The notes below the pieces were generated by a model, which saw only the letters and a list, made by a program, of their open reading frames with translations, searched no databases and was not told the DNA's origin. Shown one piece after another: positions 6,711-12,877 of a DNA stretch of 12,877 bases. Location of the stretch: assembly GCA_900556295.1 (NCBI GenBank), contig USOK01000022.1:1-12877 (forward strand), given 5' to 3'. The position numbers and the translations under genes are program-made. Position 1 is the first letter of the stretch. Each line of letters opens with the position of its first letter. This stretch comes from an uncultured bacterium. Lineage in GTDB: Bacteria > Cyanobacteriota > Vampirovibrionia > Gastranaerophilales > Gastranaerophilaceae.

Positions 6711-7973
6711 ATGTTGAAAGAAAAGAAAACGTTAACTTTAGTCATAACAATGGTTCTTTTGTACTTTATTTTGGTCTCTCCGAACATACTTTCACAGGTT
6801 GTTTTGCCACATGATGATGCATTGATAATTACGTTGTTTGTTGGTTTTGTAACTCTTATTGTTAGATTTTATTCAGAACAAGAAACTATAATGCTGGAAA
6901 GGAAATTAATTAGACAGTATTCTCAATTGACAGCAATTATTAATAACAGTCCGTTTATCGTATTTTTGAAATCACCTGAAGGAAATATTATTCTTGCAAA
7001 TGAAGTTTTGGCTGATTTATTTTCTACAAAAAGAGAATTGTTAATAGGTAAAAATTCTTATGAATTCGTTGCAAATCCTAAGATTTGTATTGAAGAGGAT
7101 AAACACTTATTGGCGACAAAAGAAATTATTACTTGCGAAAGATATGAAGAGTTAGTGAATGGTGAGGGACACTGGTTTAGGATTGTAAGGGTTCCTGTGC
7201 TTGATGAAAACGACGAAATTTCAAGTATTGTCGTGATTTTTAGAATTATTGATGATGTAAAAGAAGTTGAAGAGCGTAAAAATACTTTTATTGCAACACT
7301 TACTCATGATTTGAAAACTCCTACAATTGCTCAAATTAGGGCTCTTGATTTACTTTTGTCCGAAACATTTGGCAAGATTGGAGATGAGCAAAAGGAAATG
7401 TTAGAGCAAATCAAAAGTTCTTGTAAATATATGTATGATTTAATTTTCACAATATTGGATACATATTTATACGATAATGGTTTGACAAAAATTAATCCGG
7501 AAAAATTTGATATATTAGACCTGATAAACGAAACAACTAGAGGTTTGTCAAATTTAATTGCGGAACGGGGACAAAAGGTAGTTGTTAGCGCAGAACTGGA
7601 TTCAAGTAATATTTATGCCGATAAAGTGCAAATTAAAAGAGTTATTATCAATTTGTTGACAAATGCTGTAACGTATGGTTTTAAAAATTCTGATATTGAA
7701 GTATTTATAACTGATGAAGATAAGAACTTGAAGGTTGAAGTTAGAAATAAATCAGAATATATTAATGAAGAACAGATGCAAGAGATTTTTGAGAAATATA
7801 AACACGTTAAAAATTCTAAATCTATAAAAACAAGTACTGGTTTGGGGTTGTATTTGTCTAAACAAATTGTGGATGCTCATAACGGAAAAATCTTTGCTCA
7901 TAGCAATGCAGAAAAAAGCTGTAGCTTTGGTTTTGTTATACCAAAAGAGTCTGTTAAAGTGTGTGTTAAGTGA
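6711..7973 (+). CDS. Membrane-bound PAS sensor histidine kinase
   Basis: This 420-residue protein is a two-component sensor. Two transmembrane helices (about 8-28 and 37-55) are separated by a loop of only some 8 residues, so there is almost no external sensor domain. A PAS domain (about 70-185; INNSPFIVFLKSPEGNIILAN) is the probable input. The HisKA box carries the phospho-acceptor His199 in THDLKTPT. The ATPase domain has the N-box with Asn314 and Asn318 (NLLTNA), ExF near EIFEKY and the G-box GLGL at 377-380 before SKQIVDAHNG. All catalytic features are intact. No response regulator lies next to it: the upstream gene is the alkyltransferase and the downstream gene is convergent. It is therefore an orphan kinase whose partner and signal cannot be named from this window. 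Confidence 0.93.
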   Translation: MLKEKKTLTLVITMVLLYFILVSPNILSQVVLPHDDALIITLFVGFVTLIVRFYSEQETIMLERKLIRQYSQLTAIINNSPFIVFLKSPEGNIILANEVLADLFSTKRELLIGKNSYEFVANPKICIEEDKHLLATKEIITCERYEELVNGEGHWFRIVRVPVLDENDEISSIVVIFRIIDDVKEVEERKNTFIATLTHDLKTPTIAQIRALDLLLSETFGKIGDEQKEMLEQIKSSCKYMYDLIFTILDTYLYDNGLTKINPEKFDILDLINETTRGLSNLIAERGQKVVVSAELDSSNIYADKVQIKRVIINLLTNAVTYGFKNSDIEVFITDEDKNLKVEVRNKSEYINEEQMQEIFEKYKHVKNSKSIKTSTGLGLYLSKQIVDAHNGKIFAHSNAEKSCSFGFVIPKESVKVCVK

Positions 7974-7982
7974 TAATTAGCC

Positions 7983-7996
7983 TGTGCACGTGCACA
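7983..7996. repeat. Perfect 14-bp palindrome TGTGCACGTGCACA
   Basis: This self-complementary, relatively GC-rich 14-mer begins 10 bases after the kinase stop codon in otherwise AT-rich sequence. There is no loop and no adjacent T-run, so it suits a dimeric DNA-binding protein better than a terminator. The function is unknown. Confidence 0.5.
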
Positions 7997-8035
7997 AAAT
8001 GTGTTAAAATCACTTGTTTCTAAAATGTTGTTGTG

Positions 8036-8059
8036 AAATCTACAAAATTAGATTTTTTT
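8036..8059 (+). terminator. Probable intrinsic terminator of the histidine kinase gene
   Basis: AAATCT (8036-8041) pairs with AGATTT (8050-8055) across an 8-base loop, and the stem runs into a seven-T tract (8053-8059). The stem is short, but the tract is good and the position, about 60 bases past the stop, fits. Confidence 0.5.
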
Positions 8060-8121
8060 ACACTAACATATTTAATGTTTATATAAGAATAGTTTCTCCT
8101 TCCGCAATTTTGGAAAGGTGG

Positions 8122-8164
8122 AAACACAACAACCATCCGAGGTAAACGGATGGTTGTTGTGTTT
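8122..8164. terminator. Perfect 18-bp hairpin between convergent genes
   Basis: AAACACAACAACCATCCG (8122-8139) is exactly complementary to 8147-8164 around a 7-base loop. It is the most stable structure in the window. It lies 33 bases beyond the stop of the minus-strand gene ending at 8197, where it probably terminates transcription, and it can block read-through from the plus side. No U-tract follows on either strand. Partly complementary flanks (TTTCTCCTT before it, AAGGGAGAAA after it) could lengthen the structure. Confidence 0.6.
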
Positions 8165-8196
8165 GGTTATTTGTAAGGGAGAAAGGGGTGGAATTA

Positions 8197-9285
8197 TTAT
8201 GCGTTTTTGCCGAATAACAAGCCTAGAACAGCGCCTGCACCAAGAGCAATTGCTCCCCATTTGCCGGCTTTGCTGATTTTAAAGTTTTTATAAGCTTTTG
8301 TCAAAGCTTCTGGAGTATCTTTTTTGAATACGTTTTCTGCTTCATTCCAGTGAGATTTGAATTGAGATTCAAGATTGATATTTAGAGCATTAATTTTTGC
8401 TTTTCTTTTGTTAGCTCTTTTTTCACACCATTCTAACAAGCTTTTTTGATCTTTAAAATGTTCTGCTAATTTTTCAGCTTTTGCTGCTTTTTGAACATCT
8501 GTTCCTTTTATTGCAAATGCTTCTTCATTTTGTCTAAAGAATTTTATTAAATCTTCTTTTGTTGCATCTTTGCTCAATCCTTTGGCATTTGCAAGAGTTG
8601 CTTCATTTTTATTAAGAATATTTTGATGAAATTCTAATGAGCCTTGATTAGCAGTTCTTGTTGCGATTTTTTCAAGAACTTCTTTGTCAATTTTATTTAA
8701 TTCTTGAGTAGCTAGATCAACGCATGTTTTTGCTGCTTCAGGAGTTTGAATAGTTGCAGGTAATTGACTTCTGATTTCTGAAGGTAAATCATTCAATGTA
8801 CCTACTGTAGACAATTTCTTTATTGCTTCATATTGTTTTGTATCTTTTATGCCAATGGCATCATAAACTTTTTGAGCTTCTGCATTATACAAGCTTTCAA
8901 AGTTTGCTGTCTTTGCTTTTTTTACAGTTTCTTTGTTAAAAGCGTTTATAAGATTTTGGTCAACTTTACCATCTTTTATAGGATTAGAACCCCATTTGTA
9001 GATGCCTGCTGCAGTTGCACCACCAGCTACAACGCCTGTTGCGAGAGCAGGAACTAATGAACTTCCGCCTTCTTGTTTTTGGAATTCATCTGTTGTTGGT
9101 TGTTGCAAGCCTTGATAACCTTGAAATGCAGATGGATAACCTGCTGCTTGTTGTTGAGCAAAACCATTGCCGAATGCAGTTTGTGCCATAAAATCATCGT
9201 TCATTGAAGAAGCGTATGGATTCATCATTCCCATTGCGTAAGGATTCATTCCATACATAAAATTTGTTCCGTTTCCCCCTGCCAT
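8197..9285 (-). CDS. Unknown protein with Met/Asn/Tyr/Gln-rich N-terminus and two short hydrophobic segments
   Basis: I do not recognise a named family. Residues 1-70 are low-complexity, rich in Gly, Met, Asn, Tyr, Ala and Gln, with MNPYA occurring twice (13-17 and 21-25). A Gly/Ala-rich hydrophobic stretch follows at about 76-96 (SSLVPALATGVVAGGATAAG). Then comes a long, Lys/Glu/Ala-rich helical region (105-335), probably partly coiled coil. A second Gly/Ala-rich hydrophobic segment (about 343-358) ends at LLFGKNA. Both hydrophobic parts are short and small-residue-rich, so they may be membrane-inserted hairpins or amphipathic anchors rather than ordinary transmembrane helices. No signal peptide is seen. 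AAAGG lies 9 bases before the ATG. The gene follows aroA on the same strand after a 103-base gap that seems to hold a terminator, so it is probably its own unit. Confidence 0.8.
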   Translation of the reverse strand: MAGGNGTNFMYGMNPYAMGMMNPYASSMNDDFMAQTAFGNGFAQQQAAGYPSAFQGYQGLQQPTTDEFQKQEGGSSLVPALATGVVAGGATAAGIYKWGSNPIKDGKVDQNLINAFNKETVKKAKTANFESLYNAEAQKVYDAIGIKDTKQYEAIKKLSTVGTLNDLPSEIRSQLPATIQTPEAAKTCVDLATQELNKIDKEVLEKIATRTANQGSLEFHQNILNKNEATLANAKGLSKDATKEDLIKFFRQNEEAFAIKGTDVQKAAKAEKLAEHFKDQKSLLEWCEKRANKRKAKINALNINLESQFKSHWNEAENVFKKDTPEALTKAYKNFKISKAGKWGAIALGAGAVLGLLFGKNA

Positions 9286-9323
9286 AATTTCTAACCTTTC
9301 AATTAACCTAACCTTGAATATAT

Positions 9324-9347
9324 AAAAAAATTTTGGCTGAGAAAATT
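9324..9347 (-). terminator. Weak candidate terminator of aroA
   Basis: Read on the minus strand, AATTTT (9347-9342), a 7-base loop, AAAATT (9334-9329) and a T-run (9328-9324) form an all-A/T stem about 40 bases after the aroA stop. A TATATT (9322-9317) just beyond could be the -10 of the next gene, though no good -35 is visible. Confidence 0.33.
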
Positions 9348-9388
9348 GCTAAATTAGAAAAATGTTGCTTAACAAAACTTAATATATG

Positions 9389-10660
9389 CTAATTGTTTAA
9401 TGCGCAGAATAGTTGATCAAATTCCGGAAAAGATATATTCACCCATTCAAAACCGTTTATACTAATCGGGTTTTCGCATATTAAACCAGCAACATATAAA
9501 CTCATTGCAAGCCTATGATCATGGTAAGATTCGACAAAAGCTTCGCCTTTGAGCTGTTTTTTCCCATTTATAATAAAGCCGTCCGGGGTCTCTTCAATAT
9601 TTGCGCCTAGTTTTTTTAATTCCGTTACGACAGCTTTAATTCTGTCTGATTCTTTATTACGGAGATCTTGAGCGTCTTTTACTATTGTAGTTCCTTCTGC
9701 TTGTGTCGCGAGAACTGCAATGACCGGCAATTCATCGATTAGACGAGGGATTATGTCGCCCTCAATTGTACAGGATTTAAGTGAAGAATACGAAATTTGT
9801 ATATCTCCAACTTCTTCACCAGAAATGATTTGTTTGTCTAAAATTTCAATGTCCCCGCCCATTTTTTCAGCAACTTCAAGAATTCCTGTGCGTGTTGGAT
9901 TTAAGCCGACATTTTTTAATATGATTTTTGAGTTTGGAACAATTAATCCTGCAACAATAAAATATGCGGCAGACGAAATATCTCCGCAAATCTCTATTGT
10001 GCGTGGTTCTAATTTGGATTTTTGAATTGTTGCTGTATTGTTATTGGTAGAAATATTGGCTCCCATATATTTAAGCATAATTTCCGTATGGTTGCGAGAA
10101 ATATATGGTTCTGTGAAACTTGTTGTGCCATCAGTGTTTAGTCCTGCAAGTAGAATACAAGATTTTACTTGTGCAGAAGCTAATTTGGATGTGTAGGTTA
10201 TTGGTTTTAGAACTTTTCCGTTAATTACAAGCGGGGCTTTAAAATCCGTAGATTGAATTTCTGCTCCCATTAGTGAAAGAGGTTCAATAACTCGCTTCAT
10301 TGGACGTTTAGAAAGACTTGCATCTCCAATGAGTGTGGATTGAAAATCTCTGCTTGCTAAAATACCTGACATAAGACGCATTGTAGTGCCGGAATTCCCG
10401 CAATCAAGAGAGTGTACAGGACGAGTTAGTTTTCCTGTTGATTTAATAATTAGATTTTCTTTAAACTCTGCTTCAATGCCAAGTGACTGGCATACTTTTA
10501 GTGAAGATAAAGGGTCTTGTCCTTTTGAAAAGTTTTTAATAATAGATTTACCGTTTGCAAGCGACGCAAACATAACTGCTCTGTGTGAAATTGATTTGTC
10601 GGCTGGAATTGTGATAGCGCCGTTTAGTCCTTTTGATATTTTGTTTACTATTTTCTGCAT
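9389..10660 (-). CDS. aroA: 3-phosphoshikimate 1-carboxyvinyltransferase (EPSP synthase), class II type
   Basis: This cytoplasmic shikimate-pathway enzyme joins shikimate-3-phosphate and phosphoenolpyruvate to make EPSP on the way to chorismate. At 423 residues it is full length. Diagnostic parts in order are PADKSISHR (19-27), CGNSGTTMRLM (87-97), GDASLSKRPMKR (112-123), SAQVKS (162-167), SRNHTE (188-193), NPTRTG (254-259), PRLIDELP with catalytic Asp309, NKESDR with Glu337, and DHRLAM (381-386). The combination DKS, SAQxK, RxHxE and NxTR is that of class II enzymes (as in Bacillus and Agrobacterium CP4), which tend to tolerate glyphosate. The ATG has no Shine-Dalgarno. A promoter-like -10 ends 6 bases before it, predicting a leaderless message. 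It is a monocistronic or lead gene, divergent from tRNA-Ser. Confidence 0.96.
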   Translation of the reverse strand: MQKIVNKISKGLNGAITIPADKSISHRAVMFASLANGKSIIKNFSKGQDPLSSLKVCQSLGIEAEFKENLIIKSTGKLTRPVHSLDCGNSGTTMRLMSGILASRDFQSTLIGDASLSKRPMKRVIEPLSLMGAEIQSTDFKAPLVINGKVLKPITYTSKLASAQVKSCILLAGLNTDGTTSFTEPYISRNHTEIMLKYMGANISTNNNTATIQKSKLEPRTIEICGDISSAAYFIVAGLIVPNSKIILKNVGLNPTRTGILEVAEKMGGDIEILDKQIISGEEVGDIQISYSSLKSCTIEGDIIPRLIDELPVIAVLATQAEGTTIVKDAQDLRNKESDRIKAVVTELKKLGANIEETPDGFIINGKKQLKGEAFVESYHDHRLAMSLYVAGLICENPISINGFEWVNISFPEFDQLFCALNN

Positions 10661-10666
10661 AAGTTA

Positions 10667-10696
10667 ATTTTATCATGAAATAAATGTTTGTGATAA
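10667..10696 (-). promoter_or_regulatory. aroA promoter, leaderless type
   Basis: On the minus strand -35 TTATCA (10696-10691), an 18-base spacer and -10 TAAAAT (10672-10667) are followed by 6 bases and the aroA ATG at 10660. The element is the mirror image of the tRNA promoter. Confidence 0.55.
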
Positions 10697-10699
10697 AAT
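10670..10699 (+). promoter_or_regulatory. tRNA-Ser promoter, mirror image of the aroA promoter
   Basis: -35 TTATCA (10670-10675), an 18-base spacer and -10 TAAAAT (10694-10699) put the transcription start near 10706, about 9 bases before the tRNA. The 9-bp inverted repeat ATTTTATCA/TGATAAAAT (10667-10675 and 10691-10699) makes the two promoters coincide back to back. Confidence 0.55.
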
Positions 10700-10714
10700 A
10701 GACTAGTAAGCCGA

Positions 10715-10801
10715 AGAGAGGTGTCCGAGCGGTTTAAGGTGCAATCTTGGAAAGGTTGTGTGGGAGCAATTCCACCGAGGGTTCGAATCCCTTCCTCTCT
10801 G
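10715..10801 (+). tRNA. tRNA-Ser (anticodon GGA)
   Basis: The acceptor stem pairs AGAGAGG (10715-10721) with CCTCTCT (10794-10800), and the discriminator base is G, as expected for serine. The anticodon stem is CAATC/GGTTG with loop TTGGAAA, so the anticodon is GGA, reading UCC and UCU. A long class II variable arm (GTGGGA/TTCCAC) and the T-loop TTCGAAT are present. CCA is not encoded and must be added enzymatically. A seven-T run (10803-10809) directly follows, so the tRNA structure itself may act as the terminator stem. Confidence 0.96.
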
Positions 10802-10807
10802 ATTTTT

Positions 10808-11569
10808 TTATTTAATTTTATAGTCAATTAAGTCTTTTATAACTTCGCCGGCGATAATTAGACCGACAACTGGCGGTACAAATGCGTTACTTCCCGGAAT
10901 TTGATGTTTTACTGTACATTTTCGGGTGCCTGGAGGACATACACAGTGGCTTTTACAGCTAATTGACATATCTTCTTTAGGTTTTATCGGAAGTTCTTTT
11001 GAATAAACAACTTTTACACCTTTAATTCTTCTTTTGCGTAATTCTGTTCTGATAACTTTTGCTAACGGGCAGACAGATGTTTTAGAAATATCTGCAACTT
11101 CAAATCTTGTCGGATCCATTTTGTTTCCGGCTCCCATTGCACAAATAATAGGAGTATTAACTTTTTTAGCTTTTTCGATTAAAGAAAGCTTTCCTACAAC
11201 CGTATCAATTGCGTCTATTACATAGTCGTATTGGCTAAAATCAAACTGATTTTCGGTTTCGGGTGTGTAAAATGTTTGATATGTATTAACAACGCAGTCT
11301 GGATTTATGTCTAAAATTCGTTCTTTAGCCACTTCAACTTTGTATTTTCCAACGGATTTGCGAGTTGCGTAAAGTTGTCTGTTTAAGTTTGTAATGCAGA
11401 CTTTATCATCGTCAATGATGTCAATTGTTCCAAGTCCGCTTCGAACAAGTGCTTCTACAGCATAAGCTCCAACGCCACCTATTCCAAATACTGCAACTCT
11501 TGCGTTTGAAAGTTTTTCAATACCTTCGTGTCCTATTAACAATTCAGTTCTAGAAAATTGATTTAACAT
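10808..11569 (-). CDS. tcdA: tRNA threonylcarbamoyladenosine dehydratase (TcdA/YgdL, E1-like)
   Basis: This ATP-dependent enzyme of the ThiF/E1-like family cyclises t6A37 to ct6A37 in ANN-decoding tRNAs. The 253-residue protein has the nucleotide-binding loop GIGGVG (29-34), D53-D55 in IIDDDKV, the NLNRQL helix (61-66), DAIDT (119-123) and the C-terminal IPGSNAFVPPVVGLIIAGEVI typical of TcdA rather than ThiF or MoeB. A cysteine cluster in the crossover region (C205, C209, C211, C218) could bind a metal. The start lies 23 bases after the galE stop, with a weak AAAGG ahead, so the two genes probably share a transcript. The stop codon (10808-10810) overlaps the T-run of the convergent tRNA-Ser, leaving almost no intergenic space. 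Confidence 0.93.
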   Translation of the reverse strand: MLNQFSRTELLIGHEGIEKLSNARVAVFGIGGVGAYAVEALVRSGLGTIDIIDDDKVCITNLNRQLYATRKSVGKYKVEVAKERILDINPDCVVNTYQTFYTPETENQFDFSQYDYVIDAIDTVVGKLSLIEKAKKVNTPIICAMGAGNKMDPTRFEVADISKTSVCPLAKVIRTELRKRRIKGVKVVYSKELPIKPKEDMSISCKSHCVCPPGTRKCTVKHQIPGSNAFVPPVVGLIIAGEVIKDLIDYKIK

Positions 11570-11592
11570 TTTATAATTTGCCTTTTGATTTA

Positions 11593-12585
11593 TTATTTAT
11601 CATTGTATCCGTTCGGATGTTTTTTGTGCCAATTCCAAGCTGTAGCAATAATTTCTTCTAACTCTGCGTGTTCCGGTTTCCACCCTAAAATTTTCCGAGC
11701 TTTCTTACTTGATGCAATTAATTTTGCCGGATCTCCAGCTCGTCTTGGGCTGATTTGTGCCGGAATTGGATGACCTGTAACTTTTCTTGCTGTTTCAATA
11801 ACTTCTTTTACAGAAAAACCTATGCCGTTGCCAAGGTTGAAAACATCGCTGTTTCCGCCATTTCTTAAATATTTTACAGCAAGAATATGTGCTTGAGCTA
11901 AATCTGTAACGTGGATATAATCTCTTATGCAAGTGCCGTCTTTTGTATTGTAATCATCCCCAAAGATGTAAATATGTTCTCGTTTGTTGTTTGGAACTTG
12001 TAAAATCAACGGAATAAGATGAGTTTCTACAGCGTGGTCTTCTCCGATTTCCCCGGAAACATGTGCTCCACAAGCGTTAAAATATCTAAGAGATACAAAA
12101 TTTATATTGTGAGCTCTTCCAACCCATTTAAACATTTTTTCCATAGCCAATTTGGTTTCTCCATATGGATTTGTTGGCTCTGTTTTGTCCGTTTCTAGGA
12201 TCGGCAGACTTTCAGGTTCTCCATAAGTTGCTGCAGTGGATGAAAATACAATTTTGTTAATTCCGTTTGCGACCATTGAATCTAGCAATATTTTTGTCCC
12301 GCAAAGGTTGTTTTCATAATATTTTAGCGGTTTTTCCATGCTTTCTCCGACAAGAGAATATGCTGCAAAATGTATTACTGCATCAATTTTTTCTTTAGCA
12401 AAAACGCTATCTAAAAATTCTCTATTTCTAATGTCACCTTTGTAAAACCTTGCTTTTGGGTGAACAGCTTTTATATGTCCTGTTTGAAGATTGTCTATGA
12501 TTGCAACATCTTCTCCGTTTTCGATTAGCTCGTAAACGGTGTGAGAACCAATATATCCGGCTCCGCCTAATACCAAAATTGTCAT
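11593..12585 (-). CDS. galE: UDP-glucose 4-epimerase
   Basis: This NAD-dependent extended short-chain dehydrogenase interconverts UDP-glucose and UDP-galactose (possibly also the N-acetyl forms), supplying galactose units for envelope glycans. The Rossmann motif GGAGYIGSH spans residues 7-15, Asp31 binds the NAD ribose, catalytic SST lies at 115-117 and YGETK has Tyr141 and Lys145. FNACGAH and the GDGT-like region (GTCIRDYIHVTDLA) are intact. At 330 residues it has the normal length. A strong Shine-Dalgarno (AAGGAGA at 12597-12591) fixes the ATG. It heads the galE-tcdA unit and is divergent from an acyltransferase gene. No Leloir-pathway partners are next to it, which favours a polysaccharide rather than a galactose-catabolic role. 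That last point is inference. Confidence 0.97.
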   Translation of the reverse strand: MTILVLGGAGYIGSHTVYELIENGEDVAIIDNLQTGHIKAVHPKARFYKGDIRNREFLDSVFAKEKIDAVIHFAAYSLVGESMEKPLKYYENNLCGTKILLDSMVANGINKIVFSSTAATYGEPESLPILETDKTEPTNPYGETKLAMEKMFKWVGRAHNINFVSLRYFNACGAHVSGEIGEDHAVETHLIPLILQVPNNKREHIYIFGDDYNTKDGTCIRDYIHVTDLAQAHILAVKYLRNGGNSDVFNLGNGIGFSVKEVIETARKVTGHPIPAQISPRRAGDPAKLIASSKKARKILGWKPEHAELEEIIATAWNWHKKHPNGYNDK

Positions 12586-12603
12586 AACTTTCTCCTTGGT
12601 TTA

Positions 12604-12609
12604 ATTATA
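12604..12609 (-). promoter_or_regulatory. galE -10 element
   Basis: On the minus strand a perfect TATAAT sits 18 bases before the ATG at 12585, with the Shine-Dalgarno in between. No good -35 is seen. A transcript from here would have a very short leader that still contains the AGGAG. Confidence 0.5.
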
Positions 12610-12628
12610 TCGCAAAAATAGTTTTTTA

Positions 12629-12637
12629 TGCTATTAT
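12629..12637 (+). promoter_or_regulatory. Extended -10 promoter of the acyltransferase gene, leaderless type
   Basis: TGCTATTAT (12629-12637) is an extended -10 (TGn plus TATTAT) that ends exactly 6 bases before the ATG at 12644. There is no Shine-Dalgarno and no clear -35. Confidence 0.5.
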
Positions 12638-12643
12638 CGCATT

Positions 12644-12877
12644 ATGGATAAAATGTTTTCGGATGAAATAAATATATTAAAAGCTTTGGCAATAATGCTA
12701 GTTGTATCAGGACATTTAGAATTCTCGCTACTTGGAATTTTCCCTCCATATTCATTTCAGTTAGCTTTATTCTTTTTTATTTCCGGCTGTTTGTTTAAAG
12801 ATAAGTATTTAAATAATGTTGCAGAATTTTTTGAACGCAGAGTAAAAAGTTTGTTAGTTCCATATTTTTGGTATAAC
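12644..12877 (+). CDS. Acyltransferase-3 family membrane protein, 3' partial
   Basis: The frame is open from the ATG at 12644 to the right edge (78 codons, no stop). It begins with a short charged N-terminus and then LKALAIMLVVSGH, the first transmembrane helix ending in the histidine that acyltransferase-3 (OafA/OatA-like) enzymes use to move acetyl or other acyl groups. FQLALFFFISGCLFK follows, then FFERRVKSLLVPYFWY. That order (GH, FFxISG, RRxxxLLxPY) is characteristic of the family. Such proteins acylate cell-surface sugars or peptidoglycan with about ten membrane helices. The rest lies outside the window, so the acceptor is unknown. It diverges from galE across 58 bases and appears to be read from a leaderless transcript. 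Confidence 0.85.
   Translation, partial: MDKMFSDEINILKALAIMLVVSGHLEFSLLGIFPPYSFQLALFFFISGCLFKDKYLNNVAEFFERRVKSLLVPYFWYN

Noticed and set aside
8072..8260. Minus-strand open frame of 62 codons running through the 18-bp hairpin
   Set aside because: It overlaps the 3' end of a better-supported gene in another frame and contains the terminator-like stem.
8833..9057. Plus-strand open frame of 74 codons opposite the Met/Asn-rich protein
   Set aside because: It lies entirely inside the opposite-strand gene, with no ribosome site or motif.
9720..10667. Two plus-strand open frames of 101 and 93 codons opposite aroA
   Set aside because: They lie opposite highly conserved EPSP synthase sequence and show no independent coding signal.
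10715..10801. tRNA-Ser as the integration site of the accessory module
   Set aside because: The module lies more than 4 kb away, beyond several housekeeping-type genes. No integrase and no duplicated tRNA 3' end is visible.
11034..11773. Plus-strand open frames opposite tcdA and the 3' end of galE
   Set aside because: They are short, unsupported by start signals, and lie opposite well-conserved enzymes.

Overview
The window looks like a low-GC bacterial chromosome. Its housekeeping genes are a class II EPSP synthase, a UDP-glucose 4-epimerase, a TcdA-type tRNA-modifying enzyme and a CCA-less tRNA-Ser. Together with a Met/Asn/Tyr-rich small membrane-associated protein, they suggest a gut Vampirovibrionia/Gastranaerophilales-like organism. 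A low-GC Firmicute is the main alternative. This assignment is an inference from gene style only. No plasmid, phage structural gene, insertion sequence or CRISPR array is visible.

Layout. (1) Positions 1-2165 hold an MsbA-type ABC exporter. Its reading frame stays open to the left edge through sequence that does not belong to an exporter and resembles the tail of a GT8-like glycosyltransferase. (2) Positions 2165-5179 hold three same-strand, very AT-rich accessory genes: a membrane-anchored protein of unknown family, a protein joining a McrB-like N-terminal region to a PD-(D/E)XK nuclease, and an FRG-domain protein. This is the best candidate for an undescribed, possibly anti-phage, module. 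(3) Positions 6067-5266 on the minus strand hold an XRE regulator and a coupled unknown gene, with a strong promoter and inverted repeats in front of them. (4) At 6110-6550 a 5'-truncated O6-alkylguanine-DNA alkyltransferase follows a 12-bp inverted repeat. This looks like the right-hand scar of the accessory insertion. (5) Positions 6711-7973 encode a membrane PAS sensor histidine kinase with no response regulator beside it. (6) A structured convergent intergenic region follows. (7) Then come a minus-strand unknown protein (8197-9285), aroA (9389-10660), tRNA-Ser(GGA) on the plus strand, and a minus-strand galE-tcdA pair (12585-10808). (8) The window ends inside a divergent acyltransferase-3 gene that starts at 12644.

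How the genes relate. The exporter with its glycosyltransferase-like extension, galE and the acyltransferase all fit envelope polysaccharide or lipid work. The 2165-6002 block is accessory and has the look of a defence island. A recurring regulatory pattern stands out. Three genes that head transcription units (the XRE gene, aroA and the acyltransferase gene) have a -10 hexamer (TATTAT, TAAAAT, TATTAT) ending exactly six bases before the ATG and no Shine-Dalgarno, which predicts leaderless mRNAs. Internal genes, by contrast, often carry clear Shine-Dalgarno sites.
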